A stretch of 64,000 nt of DNA from Pisolithus tinctorius. Lineage: Eukaryota > Basidiomycota > Agaricomycetes > Boletales > Pisolithaceae. The notes under the pieces were generated by a model, which worked only from the letters and a program-made list of their open reading frames with translations, ran no database searches and was not told the origin of the DNA. Positions 53,787 through 64,000 of this stretch are shown here, piece by piece; the stretch's first letter is position 1; each line of letters starts with the position of its first letter. The DNA lies in NCBI GenBank assembly GCA_024663395.1, contig JANFAH010000012.1, forward strand, positions 310,001 through 374,000. Direction: 5' to 3'. Made by a program: the position numbers and the translations under genes.

Positions 53787-55640
53787 TTATTTCCTAACAA
53801 AGTACTGTTCCAGTTTAGCTTGTGTGTGTGCATTTCTCAGCTCCTCACAGTGAAGCATACCATGGAACTGACAGAGCAGTCTTGCCAGATCTGATGACAA
53901 GTTGGCATCACTGACCTGCACACATGCTGACTCAATTGTCTCACACATGTTAATAAGGTCAGCATAATCCAGTTTCAGTGGAGTTTGCTGATCTTTGTCA
54001 TCGGACTCAAGCTCCACAACCTTGCCCTGCTTGATGGCAAGTTCATGCTGCACTTCCACAACAATTTCAGCATCTCTGCCCTCAAATGCATATTGAGACT
54101 CCAATCTCTTGCTCCTCTTTGGGATCAAGAACTTCATCAATTGTGGGTGGCAACCCAATGATCTGATTGCACAATTTCAAGATTTTGATGGAGTTGGAGA
54201 GTGCTTCCTCAAGAGCAGCCAACTGTGGCAGGTCTGTGCATGGGGGTATCTTAATGGTAAGTCCAGTCTGGTGAAGTGCTGCTTGGGCAAGCCTCTCAAC
54301 ACCTGCTACAGCCTGTGTGGCATCTCCCTCAGCTCCCATGATGGCATTGAATGCTTCTTGCCAATGTTTGTAAACATACTTGTCCCTGAGCAGGTCCTGA
54401 AGCCATTTTTCAGCAGCTGGAAGAGTCATGGCTGAGTCTGTGGCAAAGTCTCATATGATACTCCAAGCTTCTGGATTTGCATGGGCAGGGTGAGAGGTTG
54501 GTGCAGTTGCTTTCTGCATTCCACAATGATCCCAACAGTTCTTGATAGTGATTGGCATGACTGCATCCCAGGCTTCTTTAGCCATTACCATAGCTTCATG
54601 AAGGGTTATCTTGTAGATGTCTCATTTCCCAGCCTCATCTAGGTCAATTGCACACTGGCAAAACCCCTGTCTGTAGTGGGCTTTGATTGAATGGATGATG
54701 CCAGCATTGTTTGGTTGGACATGTGAGGTAAGATTTGGATGGAAGGACTCAAGCTGAATGTGTCATGGTTTGTAGGTGATCAAGTGACTGCTAAAGTTGT
54801 CCACATAGAGGCACACATAATGCTTTTGGTTGCCCATTTTCCTATCAAACATCTTCACCCACCTGAGATGTGGTTGGTATGAGTTTAGTGGGGCTGACAA
54901 GTTTAGATTTGTGCTTACTCCTCAAATAAATCTGCAGTCATCCATGCTTTCTGATTGCTATGGCAGTAGAATCCATACTGCTGTGGTGTCTTGTTTACAA
55001 AGCAGCATGGCTTCTTTGACTGCCCAATGTAGAACAGTGGCATCTTCTTGCTCCCATCTGCATTTGCAGCAAGCCCAAGTGTAATTCAGAATTTTTCCTT
55101 TTTCTTCCCTTTCATTTGTTTTGTTGCAAGTCCATGATCAGGAGGAGCACTACCCATTGTCAAAAGGTGAGTTCACTTGCAAAAATCTGGTTGTGTGACA
55201 CTCACAATGCAAACAGACTTGTTTCATTGAAATTCCACCAGTCCTTGAGTGGAAATGTTGCCAGGACCTTCTGCACATGAGCCCTTTCACTGTCCACTGT
55301 ACTTGGATCAATGGATCCAGCTTCTCCATGTTGCTGGTATTCCTTGATCTTGTATGCCTTGCAGAAAGGTGCAATCCACCCTTCACCATGAAGGCACTTT
55401 TCATTTGGAATGTTGAACTCATCCTTGAACCATTTCTGCTTCTCTTGCAGCATTGGGCCATTCACCACCTGCCCCTTTTCTTCCATGTGCTTGATCCACT
55501 TGAAGAGTGCTTTCTCAACCTCTGGACTTGTGACTGCATGAGGGCATTTCCTTGAAAGTGCATCTGGATGGCTTTGCACTCATGCTTCCTGAAGCAACTA
55601 AAGACAAGAGTCTTCTCAGCTATCACTTTAAACCAGAGAG
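53787..55640 (-). pseudogene. Decayed pogo/Fot1-type (CENP-B-like HTH) transposase
   Basis: From the right: a helix-turn-helix segment (TSPEVEKALFKWIKHMEEKG, PNEKCLHGEGWIAPFCKAYK) and the start of the DDE domain (FPLKDWWNFNETSLFA, first catalytic Asp replaced by Asn). Broken pieces follow (PPDHGLATKQMKGKKKKNSE). The C-terminal part is GIGVSICI region, LPAAEKWLQDLLRDKYVYKH, then EVQHELAIKQGKVVELESDD and ELRNAHTQAKLEQYFVRK. The domain order matches basidiomycete pogo-family transposases, which cut and paste DNA via a DD(D/E) active site. Frames are shattered and CpG lost. TIRs were not found. G's LTR lies just upstream (55656), the solo LTR just downstream. Confidence 0.75.
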
Positions 55641-55655
55641 TTTGGGAGTGGAACC

Positions 55656-55988
55656 TGTTGAATGAGGTTAAGGCTCAAAACAAACTAGATTAGAGAAGCC
55701 AGCTATGACAAATGATGGGACTTATATACTGCCTTACTGTTTGTATGTACTACCATGAGAGAATGTTCTGGAAAGAAGTAAACAAAAGAGAGAACTACAC
55801 TATTGGATGAATGTGAACATGCATTAGTAGCGAGGCATGGCCTTACTAAGTATCATGTAAGCATGAAAGAGTAATTAAAAGGAAAAGTCCAAGATGACTA
55901 AGCATCCCTAAAGTGTAACCCTAACCAGAGGGTGGATATATATAGGCAACTAGGAAACACAGAAGTGAAAAGTCTACTGGTTGTTACA
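55656..55988 (-). repeat. 3' LTR of family G
   Basis: 333 bp, plus strand TGTTGAATGAGG...CTGGTTGTTACA. The minus strand carries CCTATATATATCCACC as TATA. The outer boundary was placed at the TG adjoining transposase sequence and is approximate. Confidence 0.65.
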
Positions 55989-55998
55989 CTATCCCCTC

Positions 55999-58900
55999 CT
56001 AAGGCTCGACTTCCAGGTGAGACCAGATAGGACAAATGGTAGTAAACAGTTCTGGTATGGGTGTGAACAAGCTGTCAAAGCTTTCTGACAAAAGGAGAGA
56101 TAATTTACAGGGGGCTCTGGGGTGGGATTGATAAAAATCCTTGATCACTGACTGCAAATTCTTCAAGGTGGAGGCTGGCTCCCAAGTACGATCTTCTTCA
56201 GGGTATCCCCTCCAATGCACAAGGAATTGAAGAGCTCCATGCTTCAAGCAGGAGTCAACAACATATTCTACCTCATATTCAACATCTCCTTCATCAGTAA
56301 CACTCTGCAGTCCAGGCCTGTTAACAGGCTGCCAATCGAGAGCACCAAGATAGGGTTTCACCCATGAAACATTCACAACTGGGTGGATCCTCATGTTGCA
56401 TGGCAACTTTGACTTAAGAGCATTCAGAAGGACCTCTAGAACCTTGTACAGTCCAATCCACTTCTCAGAAAGCTTGTGGCTCTGCCATTCTTTCAAGGAC
56501 AGATGGTCTGTAGCTAGCCAGACTTGAGATCCAATGGAGTAGGAAGGGGCAGATGAGTGGTGTCTATCCACTTGTTGCTTCTGCCAGGAACATGCCTTGG
56601 CAAGGTTTGCTTTTACATCCTGGAACACCTGGAACCAGGACTTGGTGACTTCCTCTGCTGCTTCTACCTTCAAAGTTGTCAGTTCGATGCCCATCCTAGG
56701 TCTATAGGATCAAGTAACTTCAAAGGGGCACTTGCCAGTAGAAGAGGAGGCAGAGTTGTTGTATGCAAACTGAGCCAAAGGTAGCCATTCCTCCCAGTGA
56801 GCCTGTTGCTGGTTGGCATACATCTGTAAATACTGCTGGATCTCACAGATCAACTGTTCTGTTTGTCTGTCTGTCTGCAGGTGGAAAGCCATAGAGAGTT
56901 TTTGCTGTACTCCCAGCATTTTAAATAGTTCCTTCATAAAAGCAGAGGCAAACTGAGGGCCTCAGTCCAATATGATAGAGTCTGGAAGTCCATGATGTTT
57001 CCAAACATGCATGAGGTAAAGACAAGCTGTGCTAGCAGCTGTTTCTTCTGCAGTGCAGGGAATGAACTCTGCTTCCTTAGAGAACCTGTCAATGACAACC
57101 AGGATGTGGGACTTTCCTGAAGATCCCTTGACTCCAAGGTCCATAAAGTTGGTCATTAACTCTCTCCAAGGCCCATCAGGGATAGGTAAAGGTTTGAGGT
57201 CTCCTGCCAGCGGCCTATTACCAGACTTGCTGGCTTGGCACATTTGGCAATGCTTTACATACTCTTCTACATTGGGTTTTAAGGTAGACCATGTGAACCA
57301 GCATGTGATCAACTCTTGAGTTCCTTTTATTCCACGATGTCCCGCTAGGGGAGAGTTGTGAAGAGCATTAAGCAGCTTCCTTCTAAGTGCACTAGGCACC
57401 CAGACCTTCTCTCCATTGTAGTGAAGACTGCCTCAGAGCTCACATCCAGTGGGGACTCCATCAGCTTTAGCAGACTCAATCCACAGGTCTTCCATGAAGG
57501 GGTTTTCTAGTTTTACCAAGTGGACTTGGCTCAGATTTATAAATAGGGACTCTTCTGACTTTGCCTGCTCTTTTCCTTCTACAAAGTCTTCTTGTCTCAA
57601 CAGGGCATTTGGTCTTCCCATCATGACTCTGGGTTTGTGAACTATGATACAGTTAAACCAACTAAAGTACTGCACCCAATGCGCCTGGTGTGGTTGAAGC
57701 TTTTGTGCAGTCATGAACCATTTGAGGTTGTGATGATCCATCCAGATTTCAAACTGGTATGGGGTCACCTCAAGGTAATGATGCCACTGCTCTAGCGCAC
57801 AGATAATGGCCAGCATTTCTTTGTTGTGAACCATATAATTAAGTTCAGCCACAGATAGAGAGTGACTAGAGTAGGCAACAGGTCTCCAGAGACCATCATT
57901 GCATTCTACTGAGAGCACTGCTCCAGTGGCATAGTCTGAAGCATCCATTTCTAAATGAAACTTCTGATCCTGATCAGGGAACATAAGGATAGGGGCAGTG
58001 GTGAAGGCTTCTTTTAGCATATCAAATGCCATTTGACACTTGTCATCCCAAACAAATGGAAGGTCCTTCTTTGTGAGATAGTTCAGGGGTTTTGCGATCT
58101 GTGCAAAGTCCTTAATGAAGTGTCAGTAAAAGTTCACTAGGCTGAGAAAGCTGTGAACTCTGCAAACATTGGTAGGTATGGGCCAATCCTGCACAGCAGA
58201 GATCTTGGCAGGGTCCATATGTACTCCATTAATGCCAATGATCATTCCTAGAAAGTCCACCTCTTGTTGCCCAAAGATACACTTCTGGGGTTTGACAAAC
58301 AAGTCATTTATCTTCAACCTTCTAAGCACCTCTAGCACAATCTTGTCATGTTCATCTTGATTGTCTGTTTTCATAAATATCATTAGGTCATTGATATAGA
58401 CAACAAGCACATCTTCCATATTGCCAAAGATATCATTCATCATGTTCTGGAATGTAGCAGGTGAGTTACAAAGCCCGAAGAACATGACCAGGGGCTCAAA
58501 GGCACCACAATGGCATATGAAAGCAGCTTTCCATTTGTCACCTTCTTTGATCCTAATGTTGTTGTAACCCCAACAAAGATCCATCTTTGTGAAGAGTTTG
58601 CAACCTTTCAGCTTGTCTACAAGTTGAGATATTAAAGGGAGAGGATATGAGTTCTTGACAGTGTGTTCATTTAAATAACAATAGTCCTGGACCATATGCT
58701 TTTTCCCATCCTTTTTAGGGATGAAGAACACCAGAGAGGTTTGCAGTGATTTACTCAGCCAGACATAACCCTTCTTGAGCTGACCATTGACAAAGTCACT
58801 GACTTCTCATTGCTCATCAGGGGAGAGAGGGATCAACCTTCCCTTCTTTGGTACAAATGACTCCTTTAGTTCTATAGCATGGTCCCAAGGTTTCCTAAGT

Positions 58901-59487
58901 AGCATGTGCTCGGATTCCTTCTCAGAGAAGACCAATAAACATTCGTGATATGCCTTTGGAACAAGTTCCTCAGGGGTTTTGTCTGTTTTTGGTTTGTCTG
59001 TTCCTAGATTGCAAATCCAGTTTACATAAGAGTCCATGGCTTCCCTTTCAAGCCTTTCTACCTTATGTATGAACAAGGATTTAGGGGCCAGCTGTTGGCA
59101 TCTAGCTGGGCATCTTCCCATTTTGACCTCACTGGTCCTCCAATCTATCAGCAGGTTGTGCTGACATAGCCAGGTATGACCTAAGATCATGGTACTACCT
59201 CCTAGATCAGTGATTTCAGCAAGAAGCTCCTTGTGGTGGTCAAGGTAGGAGACTCGAAGGTGAGCCTGATGTGTAATCCTTCCAGCAGAATTAGGTGAAC
59301 CATTGACATTAAATATGTCCACTGCCCTTGGCAGCACTATTTTGGGAATCCTGTTCCTTTCAATGAAGTCCTTATCTATAAATACTCCAGTGGCACCACT
59401 ATCAAGCAGTGCATTCACTTTGAATGCCAAACCAGCATTTGTCCACAAAACCAAAGGAACTTCCACAGAATCTTTCAAGTTCAGCAT
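55999..59487 (-). pseudogene. pol: Family G Pol: protease, RT, RNase H, integrase, chromodomain
   Basis: All fragments from 59487 to 55999 are in the same frame (1,163 codons), interrupted by five stops. Protease [57 protein letters not shown] and VVYINDLMIF (YIDD to YIND); RNase H EMDASDYATGAVLSVE and MDHHNLKWFM; integrase zinc region LHNSPLAGHRGIKG and CQMCQASK, core REELMTNFMDLG-like and ILD-stop-GPQFAS. The C-terminus includes EKWIGLYKVLEV and the chromodomain LQFLVHWRGYPEEDRTWEPA. Each stop is TGA where Arg is expected (PDEQ-EVSDFV, NFY-HFIKDF, CEL-GSLHYN, ILD-GPQF, FEVT-SYRPRMG). Confidence 0.85.
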
Positions 59488-59886
59488 GCATTGGGTTTCA
59501 GACCATACAGAGGTCTTTGCACTACTACCCTTGAGATCTGGGCGATCAAAAGAAACACTTTTGTTTTTTGTTGCAATTGGAATTAAGCAGGCATGGTTTT
59601 ACATCTGGCCCTGAGCCCTTTCAGGACTCCACTTCAGATGACATAAAGGTAGGGGAAGAAGAAACAGATTCTGAACCATTAAATAACTCCTGTGGTTCTT
59701 CAACATTGAGAAAAGAGAAAAGATTGAAGGAGACTACTGGTACACTATTTTTGGTATTTTTATTTTCAATTTTTGTATGTTCTTTTGTATTTTTAAGTCC
59801 ATAAGTAGAATGAAATCTGCAAGTGAAGGAAGAAGAAGGAGAAATAGGAACAAATGTCCATACACTAGAGCCTGCAGGACCCAATT

Positions 59887-60882
59887 TCACTGCAGCTCTG
59901 ATTCTTTTAACTGGTTAATATGAGCAATGATTTGCTTGAAGCTCATCCCCTCCATTGCTTGTAGGCAGGAGTCAGGACCAGTGTCAGTATTTACAGCCCT
60001 GATGGGGCATCCTTGTGGTTGTGCCTGTTTAGGGCACTCACTGTGGTAATGGCCCTTCAGGCCACATCTGAAACAGGTTATATGGGACTTGTCCTTAGGG
60101 GGTCCCTTCCCCTTTCCTTGCCATTGGGCAGCACCTATGTCCATAGGGGCACCGGCCCTGGGCTGCATTCCTGTGGCTGAAAAGCCACAAGGTTGATTTT
60201 GAGGCCATACCCTCAAAGAGGAGGCCATCATGTACTAGTGGTTTTCAAAATTTCTGGCCACCAACCAGAGCTCCATCATGTACTCTTTGTATGTGTCCTT
60301 TCTTTTCCCCAGATGATGCATGAGGCAGAGCACCTCAGGGTTTATTGCCTGTTCAAGGCACAGGATAGCCAAATCATTGGAAGCACTTGCCATGAGCTTC
60401 CAACTGTTGAACTCTGCCAAAAAGGCGTCCATTTGAGACTGTCCCTGCCTTGCTTTTTGCATCTTCTTCCAGGCCCAATCCCCATTGTTCATGGGCTGGA
60501 ATCTGGAGTTGAGGTTGGCCACCACCTCATCAATTGTGGGCCAGTTTGTGTTTGCCAAGTGGAAGTCCAACTTGGTGTGGGCATAGTTGCTGGCAATCAG
60601 ACTGGTCATCTGGGTCCAGAATGCCATGCAGTCCTGGCTTGTATAGTGGTGGACCGCCACTTTGCAGTAGGCTCTCATTCTGATTACCCATTCCTCATAC
60701 TTGGCCACAGAATCATCAAAAGTTCCAGGTTCAGCAACACCCCTCTTCATGGGGTCAAAGTTAGTTGTTTGCACTGCAGCTGGTGCAGGGATATACTGCT
60801 GCATGGCTTGCACCATTGCTGCTGCCATAGCTTGCACCATGGCATAATCAATTTGCAGGGGTTGCAGCTGGTTTGGGTCCAT
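59887..60882 (-). pseudogene. gag: Family G Gag
   Basis: Starts MDPNQLQPLQIDYAMVQAM; core with GTFDDSVAKYEEWVIRMRAY and FQPMNNGDWAWKKMQKARQG, then LMHHLGKRKDTYKEYMMELW. A TAG at 60232-60234 interrupts the frame after FENH; it continues in frame with a zinc knuckle CFRCGLKGHYHSEC. Capsid-type protein. Between gag and protease (59488-59886) lies a low-complexity linker in other frames. Confidence 0.8.
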
Positions 60883-61024
60883 TTCTGCTAGTCAGTGGGA
60901 CCAGTTTACAAAGGGGGCAGCAGATGGAACAATGGTTCCAAAGGTTGTAGGGAGTATTGAAGACAAACCTGAGTTCATTTGGGTTGGGGGAGGGCAAAGG
61001 CAAAGGGTAGATCACATAGTGTAG

Positions 61025-62590
61025 TCACACTTAGTCACAACACATGGGCAGCCTGTGCGCCAAAACACCAACACCTATATAGACCCCAAGATGGGCCCGC
61101 CTAAATAGATCAGCCAGAACACATGGACAGGCCCAAGGGACTAAAGTGAGAGCAACATATGTACAGGCCCATAAGTGCATTACCACAACATATGGGAGGG
61201 CCTGTGGTGGGTAAGGATGTTGAAACATTTAGATGGGCCTGTGACCAATTAAGTATACTGAGCTGCTGTAAGACATGGATGGGCCCATCCTAGTAGGTTA
61301 CACCGCTGTCACAACATCAAGGTGGGCCCACCTATCATAACATGGAGAGGGTCACAATATAAGGACGGGCCCATCTATGATTAGAATACAAAGTTGGCAA
61401 CATATGGATGGGCCCAGGAGTAATATCGTTTACAGTGTCACAACATAAAGATGGGCCCATCAGTAATGTTGTTTCATAATGTCACAACATATGAACGGGC
61501 CTGTCAACAGTAAGATGTACCGCTGTTGAAACATAAAGACAGGCCTGTCACTAGTATCATTTAATAGAGTCACAATGTAAGGTCAGGCCTGTCAGTAGTA
61601 TTATGCAACATATGGATGGGCCTGTCCACAGTAAGATGTACCTCTGATGAAACATAAAGATGGGCCCATCAGTAATCTCATGTATAGCATCACAACATAT
61701 GGACAGGCCCTTCAGTAGTATTATTTATATTGTCACAACATATGGGCAGGCCTGGCCCCAGTACGATGTACCCTGTCAAAACATAAAGATGGGCCCATCA
61801 CTAATATCATTTAATAGAGTCACAACATATGGACGAGCCCTTCAGTAGTATTATTTATATCATCACAACATAAAGACAGGCCTGTCACTAGTATCATTTA
61901 ATAGAGTCACAACATATGGATGGGCCCTTCAGTGATATTATTTATATTGTCACAACGTATGGATGGGCCCTTCAGTAGTACCATGTATATCATCACAACA
62001 AATGGATGGGCCAGGCCCCAGTAAGATGTGCCCTGTCGAAACATAAAGGCAGGCCCGTCACTAATATCATTTAATAGAGCCACAATATATGGACAGGCCC
62101 TTCAGTAGTATTATTTATATTGTCACAGCATATGGATGGGCCTGTCCACAGTAAGATGTACCCCTGATGCAACATAAAGATGGGCCTTCAGTAGTATCAT
62201 GTACATCGTCACAACAAATGGATGGGCCCATCTAGCAAGATGCACCCCTGTCACAACATAAGGACAAGCCCGTGTATGGTATTCTTAGGCAGCAGAAAGG
62301 GAGATCCAAGCTATCCACATAAGGACAGTCCATGTAAGGCATTCTCAGGCAGCAGAAAGGGAGATCAAAGGGATCTACATAAGGATGGGCCCAACCATGG
62401 TATTCTCAGGAAGCAGATAAGGGAAAACAAAAACCAGCATTACAACATAAGACAGGCCGATCTATCTATTGCAGGATTACAAACCCTCGGCACTGTATAA
62501 GACAGGCCAATCCATCATATCATAGATACTCACCGCAAATGGATGGGCCTATCCATATTGGGTTATCCCCCTGTCACAATATAAGACAGG
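61025..62590. repeat. Minisatellite, about 43-44 bp period, roughly 30 units
   Basis: A core ACATATGGATGGGCCC (variants GACAGGCCC, GATGGGCCTG) recurs nearly every 43-44 bp, for example near 61,408, 61,451, 61,495, 61,747, 61,791, 61,835, 61,922, 61,963, 62,006, 62,052, 62,094 and 62,137. AT-rich spacers such as AGTAGTATTATTTATATTGT lie between. Units degrade from about 62,280 on. No coding sense. Confidence 0.85.
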
Positions 62591-63011
62591 CCCAGGAAGA
62601 CAAGAAATGAAGAAAGTGGAACCTCTCGCACTGTAGAGTATCTGAATTTCCCACTATAAATTGTGTTTCACATTGGACAATTTGCCTATTCAGTTGGAAT
62701 CTCAGGTGCTGGTCTATGTAGCTGCGAGCCAGGACTCCGCCATTGGAGCAGATGGGAAACTTGCAAAACAAATGGCAATGCTATTCCAGAACAATGCATA
62801 ATATTTTTATCTGAGCCTCTGCTTCATATATGCATTCAGGATTATTGACTTGTACTGGTATTGCCGTCATGCATGGGAATCATTCATAGGTGGGATAAAA
62901 AATGCACATCCACGTATCTCATCGTCCGTCTTTAACCTCTGACTCTTCCAGTCTCCAATCACCATCACCGCTCTCACCGTCAAACTACTCCATTGTCTCA
63001 TCATCAGAAAC
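62591..63011 (+). promoter_or_regulatory. Presumed promoter region of the right-edge gene
   Basis: CpG content rises again here. ACTATAAATTG (about 62,655) is TATA-like but lies some 350 nt before the ATG. A CTCATCGTCCG/CAATCACCATCACCG pyrimidine-rich leader precedes the start codon at 63012. No TE similarity was seen. Confidence 0.3.
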
Positions 63012-64000
63012 ATGTCATCATCGTCGTCTCACAAGCTCTTCAAGAAATCACCTGAGCTTGATGCTGCAGCCAACCACATACTTCAAATTTACTTCAAGGA
63101 TATCACAGAAAGCAGCAAGCTACTTCAAATTTACTTCAAGGATATCGTGGAAAGCAGCAAGCTGGGAAAGGTGGACAAGATTGCGAAGTGGAAAGGTGCC
63201 ATCAAGGTGATAAACGATGAACTAGTGTGTCATAGCATCATCACATTTTTTCACTAACTGATGTATTCAGGATGCTGTATGTGACCTCATCACTAGGATG
63301 GATGAGATTCCAATGACCCTCATCAGCATCGACACGTTCTTAAAGTGGCATGAAGACCTCAGCTTGATCGACCACCTGTAGCCTGAGTGGAAGACTGCCC
63401 TATCCCCTTCCAAAACTGATGTCACCAACCACAAGTGGCTCAACATCGTTGAGCATCGATATGACTACCACTGGTTGGGCCTCCCTATGCCCCGTGTCAT
63501 GCCAACACTGACACCACCCACTCAAGAGACCAAAATGCCTAAGAGCAACAAAGGAAAACAGAAAGCGACCGAGGCAGAGGTGGAGCAAATGATGGTGGAG
63601 AGCTTGCACAGGATGGAGGTGGACAATGAGGGTGAAGACAAGGTGCCAGAAAAGGAGGATGAGGAGGAAGAACCAGCGCGAGGCAGGCAGAAGCACAAAG
63701 CTGCTGCGAAAATGACATCCCATCGATCCAGAGGTCGATCCTGCTCTAGGAAGGCAACAGCAGAAACCAACAATGAAGACGACGTTCCTGCTCAAGGCCA
63801 ATCGAAACGTAAGCCTTGTCCACCGTTGGATGGACTATATGGTCGCACTGCCCTAGCTGCCAGAAGGACGCCTTCCCCTGACCCCCATTCCTGTGAGTCG
63901 TGCCACAGACGCAAGGTCCAATGCGACAGGAACCCCAGGAAGTCCTGCTTCCCATGTGACAGTTGCAAGATTCAATGTAGCCATGCCAAAGGCAGGATTG
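63012..64000 (+). CDS. Gene with Zn2Cys6-type cluster (partial, runs off right edge)
   Basis: Starts MSSSSSHKLFKKSPELDAAA. Exon 1 ends AKWKGAIK; a 65-nt intron (63207-63271, GTGATA...ATTCAG with CTAACTGAT branch-like sequence) joins it to DAVCDLITRMDEIPMTLISI. A TAG follows SLIDHL (63378-63380); the same frame continues open with PEWKTALSPSK, an acidic/basic middle (EKEDEEEEPARGRQKHK) and DPHSCESCHRRKVQCDRNPR. The cysteines C-x2-C-x6-C-x7-C-x2-C-x6-C (63891 to about 63979) fit the fungal binuclear zinc cluster that binds DNA. Exon 1 contains a 45-bp tandem duplication (LQIYFKDITESSK/LQIYFKDIVESSK). The TAG means either a pseudogene or an unrecognised intron. Possible transcription-factor-like or transposon-linked protein. 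Confidence 0.55.

Larger units (their letters stand above)
55656..60882 (-). mobile_element. Family G: Ty3/gypsy chromodomain LTR retrotransposon, 5' LTR missing
   Basis: A 3' LTR (55656-55988) is followed on the minus strand by pol (55999-59487) and gag (59887-60882). Beyond gag there is about 140 bp of leader-like sequence and then a minisatellite; no second LTR copy was found up to 62,600. The minus strand has AGGAGGGGATAG as polypurine tract against the LTR. The element is 5'-truncated or its 5' LTR was lost. Confidence 0.8.

Noticed and set aside
53400..53790. 5-bp target duplication around the solo LTR
   Set aside because: Flanks GTAAC and TGTGA do not match; only the LTR-like ends are supported.
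61025..62590. CRISPR-like array
   Set aside because: Units are imperfect, spacers are similar to each other and the genome is eukaryotic; it is a minisatellite.
1..64000. tRNA or rRNA genes
   Set aside because: No T-loop/acceptor pattern or rRNA stretch was noticed on either strand; a covariance-model scan would be decisive.

Overview
The window comes from a filamentous basidiomycete, most likely a mushroom-forming agaricomycete. Host genes carry very short spliceosomal introns (49-78 nt, one of them GC-AG), the transposable elements belong to basidiomycete-type families (chromodomain Ty3/gypsy, a Plavaka-type transposase, a pogo-type transposase), and CpG dinucleotides have decayed to TpG/CpA in the older repeats. 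No rRNA, tRNA or CRISPR was seen. Coordinates were derived by reading both strands by eye. Exon joins are proposals.

Layout. (1) 1-6,410 is ordinary CpG-rich gene space. It holds, all on the minus strand, the 5' end of an SH3-type protein gene at the left edge, a complete two-exon membrane-protein gene (536-1200), and a five-intron remnant of a non-ribosomal peptide synthetase module (3121-5956). (2) 6,411-62,590 is a transposon landscape. It begins with a decayed Plavaka-type transposase gene (6935-10880, minus) and one arm of a repeat called family D (10957-12720). It then contains one 39.5-kb nest, and after that a solo LTR, a decayed pogo-type transposon, a gypsy element (family G) and a 43-44 bp minisatellite. 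(3) 62,591-64,000 holds the start of a gene with a Zn2Cys6-type cluster.

The nest. An old Ty3/gypsy element (B-old, minus strand, 13432-52959) was split by later insertions, most with readable target-site duplications. These are B-young (17408-32390, TSD GAAGG), family F (32464-39077, TSD GCAG), and an inverted-repeat complex of family D (41381-51810, TSD ACTGC). B-young was itself split by A-plus (20616-27459, TSD AAAGT), and the D complex by A-minus (44397-51237, TSD GCAAC). Re-assembling the pieces gives collinear gag-pol for B-old and B-young. A-minus is the youngest: its two 451-bp LTRs look identical and its gag-pol has only one stop.

Main biological points. Families A and B both look self-primed: the 11 nt starting 2 nt inside the element are complementary to a stretch of the LTR lying about 30 nt downstream of a TATA box. 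Family B carries an additional intron-containing gene on the opposite strand, between pol and the 3' LTR, encoding a charged coiled-coil plus six-cysteine protein; it is present in both B copies with the same intron. B-young has a slippery A_AAA_AAT heptamer directly before the gag stop. Family A pol ends in an unusual long tail after the chromodomain with two CCHC-like zinc motifs. Family D forms a 3.6-kb TSD-flanked inverted repeat. In-frame stops in these elements are nearly all TGA where the related copy or family has arginine, as expected from deamination of methylated CGA.
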